Source: Pollutiaquabacter aromativorans (lineage in GTDB: Bacteria > Bacteroidota > Bacteroidia > AKYH767-A > 2013-40CM-41-45). From it: a DNA stretch of 64,000 bases. The stretch covers positions 2,790,001-2,854,000 of the forward strand of contig CP185379.1 in assembly GCA_049177215.1 (NCBI GenBank), read 5' to 3'. This document shows, piece by piece, positions 8,693 through 16,190 of the stretch. Each line of letters opens with the position of its first letter. Position 1 is the first letter of the stretch. Under the pieces are notes generated by a model. It was not told where the DNA came from. It did not search any database and saw only the letters and a program-made list of their open reading frames with translations. Made by a program: the position numbers and the translations under genes.

Positions 8693-9026
8693 GGTGCTTC
8701 TTTTTTGATTGTTGCAACTGATCGAGGTAGGCTTCCAGTCGGTCGAATTTCCGTTCCCAGAACCGGCGGTACTGATTTACCCAGGCGTTTACCTCCGCGA
8801 GCTGATCCAACCGGGCTTCGCAAAAGCGCTCACGTCCCTCCTGCCGGACATGCACCAGGCCGCATTCTTCGAGCACCTTGACGTGTTTCGATACGGCCGG
8901 TCGGCTGATGTCAAAGTTCTCGGCGACCGCGTTGACCGAGAGCGATTGGAGCGCCAGCAGGCCCAGGATCGCCCTGCGGGTCGGGTCGGAAATGGCCTGG
9001 AAGACATCGCGTCGCGGGGAGCTCAT
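8676..9026 (-). CDS. ArsR-family winged-helix transcriptional regulator
   Basis: A 116-residue DNA-binding protein. The N-terminus shows the family opening DVFQAISDPTRRAILGLL, then SVNAVAENFDISRPAVSKHVKVLEECGLVHVRQEGRERF, the helix-turn-helix and wing, at about residues 30-70. A basic tail, KKKHRGKKK, ends the protein. There is no CxC metal site in the recognition helix, so it belongs to the non-metal ArsR branch that is usually paired with SRPBCC proteins. It is first in an operon with that partner. Two copies of a 16-bp palindrome sit directly upstream around its promoter, so autorepression is likely. Confidence 0.92.
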   Translation of the reverse strand: MSSPRRDVFQAISDPTRRAILGLLALQSLSVNAVAENFDISRPAVSKHVKVLEECGLVHVRQEGRERFCEARLDQLAEVNAWVNQYRRFWERKFDRLEAYLDQLQQSKKKHRGKKK

Positions 9027-9029
9027 TGT

Positions 9030-9071
9030 GTAACCGTTTGGTTACAAATATACGCGTAACCTTTTGGTTAC
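9030..9071 (-). promoter_or_regulatory. Double palindromic operator and promoter of the arsR-SRPBCC operon
   Basis: Two near-identical palindromes, GTAACCGTTTGGTTAC (9030-9045) and GTAACCTTTTGGTTAC (9056-9071), lie 26 bases apart centre to centre and end four bases before the ATG at 9026. Between them, on the minus strand, is TATATTTG (9045-9052), a perfect -7 box. The upstream palindrome occupies the -33/-7 spacer. A dimer bound at either site would block polymerase, which fits autorepression by the ArsR protein. A role for the divergent TetR protein is less likely but possible. Confidence 0.75.
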
Positions 9072-9162
9072 ACATATAGTCGCGCGACTTTAACACTTGA
9101 ACAGACGGAAAGCCCGTTTCTGCCAAATTTTTGAAATTGTAAAAGGGTTATTTTTACCCGGC

Positions 9163-9729
9163 ATGGTTTCCAAGAACGAACTGCCCTGGATTGAAGCGGG
9201 CTACGAATTGTTCGCCGCGCAAGGACCGGACGGCTTGCGGGTGGAGACTTTGGCGCGCAAGGTGGGCATCAGCAAGTCTTCGTTTTATCACCACTTCGCC
9301 GATATTGATGTCTTCACCGAACGGCTGCTGGAATGGCACCTCGACCGCGCGGTGGAGATCGCCGGACGCGCACGCGACTGCCGGACGTTCGATCCCGACT
9401 TTTTGCATTTACTGGCCGAATATCCCGGCGACCTGCTTTTCAACCGGCAGTTGCGCGTACACCGGGAGAACCTTTCCTACCAGCTTTGCTTCACCCGCGC
9501 CAATGCATTCGTCGAAGACGCGATCCTCGCCTGCTGGTCAGCAGAACTCGGCCTGGCCGGCAAACCGGAACTCGCGCGCAGCCTCTTCGCCGTCATCAAC
9601 GACATGTTCTACCAACGCGTGACCCGGGAAAACCTGCACTATGCCTGGATGAAACAACTCCTCGGCGAGATCAAAGCGATCCTCACCGATATGATCCGGG
9701 GGAGTGGGATGGGGAATGAGTTGATTTGA
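9163..9729 (+). CDS. TetR/AcrR-family transcriptional regulator
   Basis: The start is set at 9163 (MVSKNELPWIEAGYELF), where the TetR domain normally begins; the 22 codons upstream in the same frame do not resemble the family. The product has 188 residues. The N-terminal helix-turn-helix is visible at about residues 20-50 (LRVETLARKVGISKSSFYHHFADIDVF). The C-terminal ligand-binding part is helical and unassigned. The gene is divergent from the arsR operon with about 136 bases between starts. No adjacent efflux or enzyme gene on the same strand hints at its target, so it may act elsewhere or on itself. Confidence 0.88.
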   Translation: MVSKNELPWIEAGYELFAAQGPDGLRVETLARKVGISKSSFYHHFADIDVFTERLLEWHLDRAVEIAGRARDCRTFDPDFLHLLAEYPGDLLFNRQLRVHRENLSYQLCFTRANAFVEDAILACWSAELGLAGKPELARSLFAVINDMFYQRVTRENLHYAWMKQLLGEIKAILTDMIRGSGMGNELI

Positions 9730-10010
9730 GCTTGTTGATTTCATGCATACGAGTAACCTGCCAGGAATGAACGCTTCCCCGTTTCAGCCACACTCAAATA
9801 TATAAGTTGATGTCGGTATTAGTGTCCTGTTGAAATGTGGGAAACTCGGTATAGCCTCGCGGGTGTGGATGGAGTTTTCCATATTTCAACAGGAATTGTG
9901 TTGGCGGTCACTCGTCGTTGTACATCCACACTCCGTGATGGGCCTACTGCTGTTCCGGGGAAGCTCTTCAGTTTGATAAGCGCAGGATATCTTCCCGGCT
10001 CATCCCAACA
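9730..10010. other. Structured non-coding stretch with nested inverted repeats
   Basis: No gene is apparent in these 281 bases. A long imperfect inverted repeat, arms 9826-9847 and 9872-9893 with 20 of 22 bases paired, begins CCTGTTGAAAT and ends ATTTCAACAGG around a 24-base loop. A second pair, GTGTGGATG (9863-9871) and CATCCACAC (9923-9931), overlaps the loop and would compete with the first. The stretch lies downstream of the transglutaminase gene (minus strand) and of the tetR gene (plus strand). It could be a structured RNA, a miniature transposable element, or the remains of insertion-sequence ends. Confidence 0.6.
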
Positions 10011-11255
10011 CTACGGCTCCTGCCAGAACACATCCTGGTTGTTTGTCTTATAGGTGATCCAGGTGGTATGGGTATCCGGTTCCTCTCGCTTCGCAATATC
10101 CGGTCGTTGATCATAATAGTCGAGCGGGAGCAACTGTACATACTCGTATTGTTTGCCCGTAACCCGGGTTTCCATGTTATAAGCGCTGTTCACCGGACAT
10201 TCCAGTAGATACAGGTTCTTCGCCATGTAGTGAAAGAGGTAATGTTCTTTCTGCTGTTGGGTCCGGTTGTTCCAATTGGCATCGGGGTTCAGGATCAGCG
10301 GCAGGTTGCGGTTGAGGCGGTCCCGCACTTCCGCAATACCCAACAAGGTGCCTTGCTCATCCATAACATACGCCCCGAAGGTAGGATCGATCCACAGCCA
10401 CTTCTTCAACGTGCTTGCATAAACCGCGTTGATGACATGGCAATCCTGGTCGATCTTGAGGCTGTCCTTCGGCAGGCAGGTCACAATACGGGATCGGATG
10501 CCAAGGGCCAGGTAGCATTCGTTCAGCACCGTAGCAAGACCACGGCAGTTCAAGCCGCGCTTTTCCCTTTTGCATTGGGCAATCATGTTCATCGCATTCT
10601 TGACAACCGGATTATTATGGTTCCCATCATGAGGAATCAGGTTGTGGATCCAATCCAACAGATTGAGAATCGCCAACACCTCTCCACCTGTTCCAGCAAT
10701 ACTGTCAAGTTGCAGCGTCGTTCTTAGCTCAACGAGTTCAGGGGCATTCGACGCCTGATAAGTAAACGTTGGGATCGGTCGCTTGTCTTCGGGGTTGTAA
10801 GTTGCCGCTCGTCGTAAGATGTACCGATAGTCGGCGACTTCGCGCAAGCGGGCATTGACCTCTACAAAACCGGAGTCGTTTCGGATGTTATCCAGATCGC
10901 TGTCTTCTTGTATATGCGCATAATCCATATATCCGGCAGCGATCGCTTTTTCAAAATTGCGGACACCTTGCCGGATATCACCCAATAAGGAGTAGGTACA
11001 CGCGAGATTATAGTAAGCACCATTCAGGTAACCGGTATAGCTTTTCTGGTCTTCCGGTTGAAGTGAATCGTAACGGGAAAGGAATTCCAGCATCAACTGT
11101 TCATACTGATGTACATCACGGGATTCATACGCGCGTAAAAACAAGCTGTCCTGCTTTTCCGCAAACAAGCCGAAGGAGTTTTGTCCGGCCTGCCCTGATG
11201 CGTCAAGCGCAGCAAGGATTGAAACAGCCAGCAACAAGCGAAGGTGAACGTTCAT
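10011..11255 (-). CDS. Secreted transglutaminase-like (papain-fold) protein
   Basis: A 414-residue protein with a signal peptide (residues 1-22). Residues about 30-140 form TPR-like helices (SYTGYLNGAYYNLACTYSLLGDIRQGVRNFEKAI). The central domain carries the transglutaminase-like triad C237 (GLNCRGLATVL), H273 (DCHVINAVY) and D290 (WLWIDPTFG), in the usual order and spacing. Bacterial members of this fold include proteases and peptide N-glycanase relatives; transglutamination itself is rarely shown. It lacks a T9SS tail, so it is probably periplasmic. It stands alone, with a strong hairpin upstream that ends the neighbouring transcript. Its substrate is unknown. Confidence 0.82.
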   Translation of the reverse strand: MNVHLRLLLAVSILAALDASGQAGQNSFGLFAEKQDSLFLRAYESRDVHQYEQLMLEFLSRYDSLQPEDQKSYTGYLNGAYYNLACTYSLLGDIRQGVRNFEKAIAAGYMDYAHIQEDSDLDNIRNDSGFVEVNARLREVADYRYILRRAATYNPEDKRPIPTFTYQASNAPELVELRTTLQLDSIAGTGGEVLAILNLLDWIHNLIPHDGNHNNPVVKNAMNMIAQCKREKRGLNCRGLATVLNECYLALGIRSRIVTCLPKDSLKIDQDCHVINAVYASTLKKWLWIDPTFGAYVMDEQGTLLGIAEVRDRLNRNLPLILNPDANWNNRTQQQKEHYLFHYMAKNLYLLECPVNSAYNMETRVTGKQYEYVQLLPLDYYDQRPDIAKREEPDTHTTWITYKTNNQDVFWQEP

Positions 11256-11295
11256 AAGTGTAATTGGAAACGGATAACGATTCTGGCAATAAGAA

Positions 11296-11331
11296 GCCCC
11301 GGATCCTGGTCATAAATGTAGGATCCGGGGC
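11296..11331 (-). terminator. Hairpin terminator after the delta-60 gene
   Basis: A perfect 12-base stem, GCCCCGGATCCT (11296-11307) with AGGATCCGGGGC (11320-11331), and a 12-base loop. It starts 46 bases past the stop of the minus-strand gene at 11378. On that strand the following bases are moderately T-rich (TTCTTATT), which suits intrinsic termination before the transglutaminase gene. Confidence 0.7.
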
Positions 11332-11377
11332 CGGAAAACAAGTGACGAACGTTGGTTCGTCAAATGATCAGCGGTAA

Positions 11378-12982
11378 TCATTCCACCACCAGCAATCGCG
11401 TCTGAGCCAGCTTGCCGTTCTTGTCGGTCATCCGCACATGGTAAGAACCAGCCGCAATCGTTGCCGGCAGGATGATCTCGATGGTGGATTGCGCGAGGGT
11501 CGGCGCTCCTGCATGGAGCAGCGTGGTCCGGCCGAAGAGGTCGGTCAGCTCGATGCGTTCCGCCCGGAGGGAAGACGAGACATGTAATACGGATCCCGTC
11601 CTGACCGGCACGGGCCAGCAACTCAGGTTGGCAGTTGCCGTTGGTTCGGTGATGCCGACAAAGAGATCGTTGTTGAACCGCATCACGGCCACGTCGTTGT
11701 TCGAACCGGTGTTGCCCTTTCCCGCCGCCAGGATCTTACCGTCGGCCTGCAGGCAGATCCCGTTGGCTTCGTCAAAGGACGCGGCAACCGTGGTGACCGA
11801 ATAGCCGTCGCCGTCGAAATCCGTGTCGAGCGAACCGTCAGCGTTGTACCGAACCAGCAGGAAATCGCGATCATCCATGAAGAACCCGCCGGAAGTGCCG
11901 GCGAGCAGGGGCTTCCCATCGGGTTGCAGGACCATATCGTACGCCACGTCCTGCGCGGCGCTGTCCCAGATGGCGATGCCGTCGGTATCGAAGCCGGTAT
12001 CGAGCGTTCCGGTACTGTCGTACTTCGCCAGCAAGAGATCGAAGGAAAAGTCGGGTTGCGTAGTGTAGCCGGCTACATAACAACCGCCGTCGGGCGTCAG
12101 CGCCAGACCGAAACCGTCTTCTACATATTCGGCCGAATAGGGCGTCATGACGATCCCGTTCGTGCCGAAGCCGTTGTCCGGCGAGCCGTCTTCCCAATAA
12201 CGCGCCACGAGCACGTCAAAATTGAACTGGCCGGAACCGGTGAGGCCCTGGTCATAGTGGCCGCAAGCGGTGATGCGACCGTCCGCCTGCACGGCGATGT
12301 TCCAAAAGCGACTGTCTTGTCCCGTCACCGGCATCGCCACCACGCCGTTGGTGCCAAAGGTGGAATCCAGCGAACCGTCCTCTTCGAGTCGAATGATGAC
12401 GGGCGCCTTGTTGAAGGCCGGATCGGTCATTTGCCCCGCCAGGAGGATGCGACCATCGTTCAGCTCGGCCATGCCGTAGGCGATATCGTCGCTCGGGCTC
12501 AGGTCGACACTCGCGATGCCGCTTTGGCCGAAGGTCGTGTCGCGACTGCCGTCCTCGAGGAAGCGCATGACGAGGAAGGAAAAATTATAGGACGGATCAC
12601 AGGAAGCGCCGCCGACCAGAATTTTACCGTCGTCCCGGACGACAACGCGATAAGCATACGATTCCGTAAAATCGGGAACGGTCAACACGCCGGTGCCATT
12701 AAACGTGGAATCGGGCGTACCATCGGTCAGCAGCCGGATCACCAGGAGCTGTCCCGCGAACGCGGGCGTCAAGGCAGTACCCACGGTGACCACCTTCTGG
12801 TCGGCCGGTTGCACCGCGATGTGCGTGAGGTTATCCTGGAAACCGAAGTCCTGTACGAAACGACCGGCGTTTCCGAAGGAAGGATCCAACGTACCGGCCG
12901 GTTGCGCAGAAGTTAATAAGGGCAGGATCAGCACAAAGAGGCCGGCTGATCGAACACAAAGGGAGGTAAGAAGTTTGCTCAT
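11378..12982 (-). CDS. Delta-60 repeat T9SS-exported protein
   Basis: A 534-residue secreted protein. The N-terminus is hydrophobic (residues about 8-27) and is followed by at least seven delta-60 repeats. These show the recurring pattern of LVxRxxxDGxLDxxFGxxG followed by a DGKIxxAG strand, which is thought to build a beta-propeller-like fold. The final 80 residues from NLSCWPVPVRTGSVLHV form a T9SS type A sorting domain, so the product should be exported and anchored at the surface or released. Such proteins are common in Bacteroidota, but their roles are unknown. A strong hairpin follows the gene. The nearest upstream gene is 89 bases away and is probably transcribed separately. Confidence 0.88.
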   Translation of the reverse strand: MSKLLTSLCVRSAGLFVLILPLLTSAQPAGTLDPSFGNAGRFVQDFGFQDNLTHIAVQPADQKVVTVGTALTPAFAGQLLVIRLLTDGTPDSTFNGTGVLTVPDFTESYAYRVVVRDDGKILVGGASCDPSYNFSFLVMRFLEDGSRDTTFGQSGIASVDLSPSDDIAYGMAELNDGRILLAGQMTDPAFNKAPVIIRLEEDGSLDSTFGTNGVVAMPVTGQDSRFWNIAVQADGRITACGHYDQGLTGSGQFNFDVLVARYWEDGSPDNGFGTNGIVMTPYSAEYVEDGFGLALTPDGGCYVAGYTTQPDFSFDLLLAKYDSTGTLDTGFDTDGIAIWDSAAQDVAYDMVLQPDGKPLLAGTSGGFFMDDRDFLLVRYNADGSLDTDFDGDGYSVTTVAASFDEANGICLQADGKILAAGKGNTGSNNDVAVMRFNNDLFVGITEPTATANLSCWPVPVRTGSVLHVSSSLRAERIELTDLFGRTTLLHAGAPTLAQSTIEIILPATIAAGSYHVRMTDKNGKLAQTRLLVVE

Positions 12983-13071
12983 CCGGCGAAGATAAACCCA
13001 ACGCCCGGATCACGATTAGACGGGGCCGTACAACTTTCAGGATTTATCCTGCGAATCGGCCAAATTTTCGT

Positions 13072-13656
13072 TCAGGCCGTTGTCTTACGCACATATTTGG
13101 TCAGGATAACGATCTGCTGTCCTTCGATCTTACCCTCGATCTGCTCCGTGTTATCCGGAACAAGTTTGATATTCTTCACCGTCGTCCCGATGCGGGCGTT
13201 GATCTGGGAGCCTTTCACGTCGAGCGATTTGGTCAGCACGATCGTATCGCCGTTCTGCAGGCGCACGCCGTTCACATCCTGATGTACGGCGACGGGATCC
13301 CGGTCTTCGTGATCGCCGGTCGCCTGTGCCCACTGCAACAATTCATCGTCGAGGTACAATTGGTCGAGCGCGTCCTGGGCCCAGCTCTCGCCTTTCAGGC
13401 GGTGCAACATGCGCCAGGAAACCACCTGCACGGCGGGAACATCGCTCCACATGCAGTCTTTGAGGAACGTCCAGCGGGCCGGGGTCAGCTCCTCTTGGCC
13501 AGATAGTTGGCGCAGGCAGTCCGAGCAAACCAAAAGCGCCCGGTCGGCCGAAGGTCCTTCATCGGGTGGTACCGCATAAATCGATAATTCAATGGAGGCG
13601 CTGCACAATTCGCAGCGGTCGTTGGCCCTTGTTCGGACCTGCATTTCTACGGACAT
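13072..13656 (-). CDS. PhnA/YjdM-like zinc-ribbon protein
   Basis: A 194-residue cytosolic protein. The N-terminal CELC...CSDC pair (about residues 15-50) is a zinc ribbon. The C-terminus has the PhnA domain signature NGVRLQNGDTIVLTKSLDVKG followed by IGTTVKNIKLV and a KIEGQQIVILTKYVRK end. In Escherichia coli the homologue (YjdM, once called PhnA) was linked by name to phosphonate use but has no demonstrated role there, so no phosphonate function should be inferred. Residues 55-125 form an extra helical linker seen in longer members. No phn genes are nearby. It is transcribed in the same direction as the following DUF1801 gene, with 78 bases between. Confidence 0.85.
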   Translation of the reverse strand: MSVEMQVRTRANDRCELCSASIELSIYAVPPDEGPSADRALLVCSDCLRQLSGQEELTPARWTFLKDCMWSDVPAVQVVSWRMLHRLKGESWAQDALDQLYLDDELLQWAQATGDHEDRDPVAVHQDVNGVRLQNGDTIVLTKSLDVKGSQINARIGTTVKNIKLVPDNTEQIEGKIEGQQIVILTKYVRKTTA

Positions 13657-13734
13657 GGTAATGGGGTTGGGGCTGCAAACTTAACAGAATGCCCCGTTCC
13701 GGGAAAAGACCATGGTCATTGGTGCCGATGTTCC

Positions 13735-14154
13735 TTATGGGTATTTCGTCTTGATGTACCGGATGGACTCCTTCATCAGCCGGATCAGCTTCTGACGGTC
13801 GATATCGCTGAGCTTGTTCACGTAGATACAGACCTTGCCGATTTTAAACTTCCCCAGTCCTTCCAGCAGGTGCTGGTGTTCGTCGAGTCCGGTGTACACA
13901 TAGAGGGAGATTGCCGCTTTACGTGGAGAAAAGCCGATGATCGGGGCGTCGCCTTCGTGCCCACTCGCATATTTGTAATGATACGAGCCAAACCCGATGA
14001 TACTCGGGCCCCACATCGTCGGTTCATGACCGGAGACCTTCTTCATCAGGTCGATCAGTTCATAGCTGTCTTTCTGCTTCTGTTCGGAATTGGCAAACGT
14101 GCGGATGAATCGTTCGACGCTTGCGTTGGTAGGTTCGGTCTTGTTCTTTGCCAT
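13735..14154 (-). CDS. DUF1801 domain protein
   Basis: The start is set at 14154 (MAKNKTEPTNASVERFI), since the 26 codons upstream are not family-like and would run into the DinB gene end. The product has 139 residues. The domain is recognised by MWGPSIIGFGSYHYKY in the middle, then FSPRKAAISLYVYTG and GKVCIYVNKLSDID. Members are small cytosolic proteins with a YdhG/iron-chaperone-like fold and no proven biochemical activity in bacteria. It lies 47 bases after a DinB gene and is probably co-transcribed. A second, different DUF1801 gene sits at the right edge of the window. Confidence 0.87.
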   Translation of the reverse strand: MAKNKTEPTNASVERFIRTFANSEQKQKDSYELIDLMKKVSGHEPTMWGPSIIGFGSYHYKYASGHEGDAPIIGFSPRKAAISLYVYTGLDEHQHLLEGLGKFKIGKVCIYVNKLSDIDRQKLIRLMKESIRYIKTKYP

Positions 14155-14201
14155 GGGATTTCGTGTAGTTCGGTGGATGAGCAGCAATAGCGCAAAGGGA
14201 A

Positions 14202-14723
14202 TCACTGAAGGATGCGCAAATATTCTACCCAAGGGCCGGTGGCAGCCTTGTATTGCTTTCCCAGCACACGTGCGATCTGTGCGAGATGATTCAGGTCATG
14301 GACCATCCATGTCGTCAGTAACTGGGAAAGCTTTACTTCCCCAAAAGCGGGATGAATGCCGGTGCGTTCCAATTGTTCGTTGGTCAGGTTCAATGACCGA
14401 ATATGCGCAACGTTCTGCTTTCTAAGTATGTCGAACTCCGCCAACAATTGTTGAAGGTCTTTTCCTTTACTCTCTTCGAATTGGGCAAAGCGGTCGAAGG
14501 GTCGGAACTTTCGCACCTCCTGAGCGGATAATATGATTTGTGTGCGCTCCATCCAGTCCGTGCGTTCACCGTGAAGGAGGTGACCCAACACATCGAACGG
14601 ACTCCAGGTATCAGGTCCTTCGTTGGCATGCGTCCAAGACTCCGGAAGTCCGTCCAGCAACTGATGAAGAACGTCCGGCGTTCGGGACAACATATCAAGA
14701 GTATGTTTGAGCGTGTTCTGCAT
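14202..14723 (-). CDS. DinB family protein (DinB_2-like)
   Basis: A 173-residue predicted four-helix bundle. The motifs are WSPFDVLGHLLHGERTDWMER at about residues 40-60, with a metal-ligand histidine, and TTWMVHDLNHLAQIARVL near residue 140, with the HDLNH pair. This places it in the DinB_2 branch rather than with the DinB gene at 2142. Members bind a metal and are thought to be thiol-dependent transferases or hydrolases, but the substrate is unknown. It lies between a VOC gene (78 bases upstream) and a DUF1801 gene, a likely single transcript of small stress-type proteins. Confidence 0.87.
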   Translation of the reverse strand: MQNTLKHTLDMLSRTPDVLHQLLDGLPESWTHANEGPDTWSPFDVLGHLLHGERTDWMERTQIILSAQEVRKFRPFDRFAQFEESKGKDLQQLLAEFDILRKQNVAHIRSLNLTNEQLERTGIHPAFGEVKLSQLLTTWMVHDLNHLAQIARVLGKQYKAATGPWVEYLRILQ

Positions 14724-14801
14724 GGCGTATGGCGTAGGATGTATGGGAAGGAATGAGAACTCCGGCGATCCGACCTTAGCCGCCAGTGTTGCGGGTGTCG
14801 C

Positions 14802-15179
14802 TTACTTCGCCTGCGGATCGTTCTGATAGAGCCCGTGGATGTTTCCATCGGGATCCTTGAAGTAGGCCAGCCAACCGACCGTGGGGATCGGCATCTTTGG
14901 AACGACGATCAGACCGCCGGCTCCTTCCACGCGGCGTATCGCTGCATCCATATCCGGTACATCGATGGAATTGACGATCGGCTGGTCGGGATCCCGTTTG
15001 CGCATCACGGCGCCGTTGATGCCCGGACCTTCGTCGTTGCCGGTGATGGCCAGCCAATAATCTTCCTCGCCGAATTTCTGGAATTTCCAGTCGAACGCTT
15101 CTTCAAAAAACCGGATGGTCTTCTCCGGTTGGTTACAGGGGATCTCGAAATGGACGATGCGGTGGCTCATGGCGGTCAT
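14802..15179 (-). CDS. VOC-superfamily (glyoxalase/bleomycin-resistance-like) protein
   Basis: A 125-residue protein with the two beta-alpha-beta-beta-beta modules of the vicinal oxygen chelate fold. HRIVHFEIPCNQPEKTIRFFEEAF opens the first module; SIDVPDMDAAIRRVEGAGG and GWLAYFKDPDGNIHGLYQ form the second. A histidine in the first strand and the acidic end are compatible with metal binding. The activity could be isomerase, dioxygenase or drug binding, and sequence alone does not decide. Two ATGs nine bases apart (15179 and 15170) could both start it; the second, MSHRIVHFEIP, is the commoner start for the family. It is one of four VOC genes in the window. Confidence 0.85.
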   Translation of the reverse strand: MTAMSHRIVHFEIPCNQPEKTIRFFEEAFDWKFQKFGEEDYWLAITGNDEGPGINGAVMRKRDPDQPIVNSIDVPDMDAAIRRVEGAGGLIVVPKMPIPTVGWLAYFKDPDGNIHGLYQNDPQAK

Positions 15180-15424
15180 GGAATCATTGGTGAAATTCCA
15201 AGATAGCGGCTTGAAGGATTCGGTTCAATTCAGCAACACAGTTTAACATTCATGCGACAGGACAACCTCCGCTTGCAAGAGTGTTCTACGAAAAACTGGT
15301 ACTTTTTTAAGTCGGGTCGTGAAACGATCCTGCTTCATGACCACCAGAAATCGAATATAGTTTGCGTAACATCTTCTTCCATTCGGGTTCCGGCCACATT
15401 CCGGCAAGCCGTTATCTTAGCCTG

Positions 15425-16190
15425 ATGAATCGCTTCCTCTGCCTTTTACTGATTTGCATCATCGGACAAATTCGTTTGTCGGCTCAAGGAATCCTGGATA
15501 CCCTGGGAAATACCATCGTACGGATTGAAACCGCGGTGGACAGCGCGCAGTTCGCGGGCGGTTATGCCAGCGGGCCGTGGGACCTGCACATTGGGTCCTG
15601 ACGGGCAATTGTGGTTCACGGACCAGACAGCCATTCGCCGATGGCATCCGGTCACGGGTGTGATCAGCACCGTATTGCGTGTACCCAGCGGGTACTTCAT
15701 GGGGCTGGCGCATCACAGCGATTTCATTCATCAGCCCTACGTATATGCTACGATCGATACCGGCTATTACTACGGACAAAGCACGCGCATCGAAGTGTGG
15801 CGCTATCGATACAATTCGGCTGTCGACTCACTGGAAGATCCATTGTTCCTGCTTTCCTGGTACCACCCGGGTGAACACTCAGGCGGACGCATGGTCTTTG
15901 GTCAGGATAGTTGTCTGTATATCGGGACGGCCGATTATGCCGGACTGCAATGGCAGGATACGCTGTTCATGAACTCGGGGAAAGTGCTGCGGGTACGTCC
16001 CGACGGTTCCGTGCCGAGCGACAACCCACGCCCCGACTACAGCTGGACCTGGGGACACCGGAATCCGCAGGGTATCGTACAGGTACCGAATGGCAACATC
16101 ATCGTCTCGGAGTACGGACAGATCAACGACGAACTCAACCTCATCCGCAGAGGCAACCATTACGGGTGGATCATCTTCGATGGGAATCAA
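15425..16190 (+). pseudogene. PQQ-dependent sugar dehydrogenase-like gene, 5' part, frameshifted
   Basis: ATG at 15425 starts a signal peptide (MNRFLCLLLICIIGQIRLSAQG). The frame continues to GGYASGPWDLH and then hits a stop at about 15601. The homologous continuation, LGPDGQLWFTDQTAIRRW, resumes in another frame at about 15596, so one base appears to be gained near 15593-15597. The following part shows glucose/sorbosone-dehydrogenase propeller features: HHSDFIHQPYVYATIDTG, HPGEHSGGRMVFGQD, WGHRNPQGIVQVPNGNI and RRGNHYGWIIFDGNQ. These enzymes oxidise sugars with PQQ in the periplasm or outside the cell. The reading frame then runs straight into a PKD cassette. The rest of the dehydrogenase is found at 18779-19360. 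Confidence 0.78.

Noticed and set aside
6554..8881. A 775-codon open frame on the plus strand across the aminopeptidase P gene
   Set aside because: It is antisense to well-supported genes (pepP and the SRPBCC gene), starts inside a repeat module, and its product is a low-information His/Asp/Val-rich string typical of the reverse strand of a G+C-rich gene.
9826..9893. Inverted repeat considered as the two ends of an insertion sequence
   Set aside because: Only 24 bases lie between the arms, there is no transposase nearby and no target duplication was visible, so it was not called a mobile element.
11924..12916. A 330-codon open frame antisense to the delta-60 gene
   Set aside because: The repeat structure and signal peptide belong to the minus strand; the antisense frame mirrors that repetition.
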